Shown here in pieces: positions 32,896 through 34,130 of a DNA stretch of 34,130 nt. A program made the position numbers and the translations under genes. How positions within the stretch are numbered: the first letter of the stretch is position 1; the number at the start of each line of letters is the position of its first letter. The notes beneath the pieces are model-generated. The model was not told where the DNA came from, made no database searches, and saw only the letters and a program-made list of their open reading frames with translations. Location of the stretch: NCBI GenBank assembly GCA_035541995.1, contig DATKMG010000134.1:1-34130 (forward strand), written 5' to 3'. The stretch comes from DATKMG01 sp035541995. Lineage in GTDB: Bacteria > Acidobacteriota > Terriglobia > Versatilivoradales > Versatilivoraceae.

Positions 32896-34130
32896 TTAGC
32901 GATCAAGTTCTCCAGCGATCATATTTATCGAACCAAAAGTGGGCACAATGTCGGCAATCATGTACCCTTCAAGCATGCAGTGCAGGCCAGACATAAGGGC
33001 GAAACATGGCGGGCGAACTCGAACCCGATATGGCACATCGGTTCCGTCACTCACCACGTAAAAACCTAATTCCCCATTGGCGCCTTCAACTGCCGCGTAA
33101 GCTTCACCCTTGGGCGGGCGGATGCCCTGCCCGTTCATGACAAGCATGAAATGATTCATCAAACCCTCAATGTTTCCATAAAGGTCTTTCTTGGACGGTA
33201 ACACAGCACGCTTGTCCCGGGCAATGACCTGCCGGTACATTCCTTGCTCAAGACCCTCCAGGTTGGGCGACAACTGCACCAATGTCTCCATGACTCCTCT
33301 TGTGCGTCCCATCTTGGCAAGGTCTACCATTTCGGACGCCTCAATTTCGCTGGCTGCCGGCTCAACATTAATCGGACCAGCGGGAATCTGAGCCAGGCAC
33401 TGTTCGGCTATGCGGAGGCTCTGTTCCATCTCCTGCATGCGCACATCGTATCGATCCAAGTTATCGCCGGAGCTTCCCAGCGGCACCTCAAAATTCACTC
33501 GGTCGTAAACAAAATAGGGCTGGTGCTTGCGGACATCGTAATTCACACCTGTGGAACGCAGTACCGGTCCAGTAAAACCATAGGCAATGGCATCTTTCTG
33601 AGAGAGAACTCCGATCCCTTTCATCCGATCCACAAAAATGCGATTGCGGGTAAGCAACTTGTCCACTTCGGTCAGAACCTCTCTGACTTGCTGGAAGGCT
33701 GAGAAGGCCTTATCTTTGAAACCTTCGGGCAGATCTCCTGTCAGGCCACCTACTCGGCCGTAGGAGATAGTGAGGCGAGCTCCGGTCACATCTTCAATTA
33801 ATTCGTAAAGGTACTCGCGAGCCTTCATCATGTACAGGAATACGGTCATCGCACCGATCTCCATGGCCGAAGCTCCGATGCAAGTCAAATGGTCAACTAC
33901 TCTCGATATCTCGCTCATGATCACGCGGATGAACTTGCACCGGTCCGTGATCTCGACTCTCATCAGTTTCTCAACTGCCATGGCATAGCCAAAATTGTTA
34001 ATGAGCGGGGAAACATAATTCAGGCGGTCGGTATACGGAATCGCATTGTTATAGCCGCCAATTTCACAACTCTTCTCGAAACCACGGTGGAGATAACCGA
34101 TCTCAATATCGGCCTTAACCACAGTTTCCC
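32896..34130 (-). CDS. nuoD: NADH-quinone oxidoreductase subunit D, N-terminus cut by window edge
   Basis: The 49-kDa subunit, related to hydrogenase large subunits, lines the quinone-binding pocket. The frame is open to the right edge, with GETVVKAD readable before EIGYLHRGFEK, so the true start lies beyond the window and only some 20-30 residues should be missing. Conserved blocks include YTDRLNYVSPLINNFGYA, the catalytic-domain segment RPPCFALMSGLHCMLEGYMIADIVPTFGSI (split over the end) and the classic C-terminal ELDR. It is the first visible gene of the operon; nuoA-C presumably lie to the right. Confidence 0.95.
   Translation of the reverse strand, partial: ETVVKADIEIGYLHRGFEKSCEIGGYNNAIPYTDRLNYVSPLINNFGYAMAVEKLMRVEITDRCKFIRVIMSEISRVVDHLTCIGASAMEIGAMTVFLYMMKAREYLYELIEDVTGARLTISYGRVGGLTGDLPEGFKDKAFSAFQQVREVLTEVDKLLTRNRIFVDRMKGIGVLSQKDAIAYGFTGPVLRSTGVNYDVRKHQPYFVYDRVNFEVPLGSSGDNLDRYDVRMQEMEQSLRIAEQCLAQIPAGPINVEPAASEIEASEMVDLAKMGRTRGVMETLVQLSPNLEGLEQGMYRQVIARDKRAVLPSKKDLYGNIEGLMNHFMLVMNGQGIRPPKGEAYAAVEGANGELGFYVVSDGTDVPYRVRVRPPCFALMSGLHCMLEGYMIADIVPTFGSINMIAGELDR

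Noticed and set aside
1..34130. CRISPR array, rRNA, intact tRNA, transposase or phage structural genes
   Set aside because: None was seen: there are no regularly spaced identical repeats, no rRNA cores and no recognisable transposase, integrase or capsid frame.

Overview
The window reads as a chromosomal segment of a free-living, mid-GC Gram-negative-type bacterium. The gene mix fits Acidobacteriota or a neighbouring phylum: a Pkn-type Ser/Thr kinase fused to TPRs, secreted carboxypeptidase-regulatory-like proteins, a LysW-dependent amino-acid cluster, a FliA/WhiG-type sigma factor and a bacterial complex I operon. This is inference from gene content; no rRNA or other phylogenetic marker is present.

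Bases 1-13400 are an accessory, partly decayed region, mostly on the minus strand. It starts with a dynamin-like GTPase cut by the left edge. Next come the 3' part of a tRNA-Arg(ACG) (positions 32-76, without its 5' half, a typical integration scar), one copy of a 60-bp imperfect repeat, a DUF4395-like membrane protein, a broken isochorismatase gene and two tandem O-methyltransferases. The second copy of the repeat, a large Ser/Thr kinase-TPR protein and a 170-bp palindrome-rich element with terminal inverted repeats follow. Then come an alpha/beta hydrolase and remnants of an S41 protease and an enolase-superfamily enzyme, separated by a 96-bp nested palindrome. The region closes with a PAP2 phosphatase and a radical SAM protein that converge.

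Bases 14000-21000 run mainly on the plus strand. They hold a beta-CASP metallo-beta-lactamase RNase-like protein, an unrecognised 147-residue protein and the lysW-lysX-lysY-(two exported proteins)-lysZ cluster. LysW is the carrier that masks the amino group of alpha-aminoadipate (or glutamate). LysX loads it, LysZ phosphorylates the side chain and LysY reduces it. A good sigma70-type promoter precedes lysW, and a terminator-like hairpin with a competing upstream hairpin separates lysW from lysX. Two genes for exported carboxypeptidase-regulatory-like domain proteins sit between lysY and lysZ; one carries an alpha/beta-hydrolase domain without a recognisable catalytic Ser or His.

Bases 21000-26650 hold a convergent YqeY-type gene, then a signalling set: a multi-sensor hybrid histidine kinase, a sigma54 activator of the NtrC class, a 74-residue protein resembling an isolated kinase phosphoacceptor helix (HKLNN), and a 39-residue single-pass membrane microprotein. 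A convergent FliA/WhiG-class sigma factor follows.

Bases 28000-34130 are a tightly overlapping minus-strand complex I operon, nuoD(partial)-nuoF-nuoG-nuoH-nuoI, ending in a hotdog thioesterase. There is no nuoE between nuoD and nuoF, and nuoJ-N do not follow nuoI. The most unusual points are the possible attenuator inside the lys cluster, the stand-alone phosphoacceptor-like protein with its membrane microprotein, the degenerate hydrolase, and the two palindromic miniature elements.
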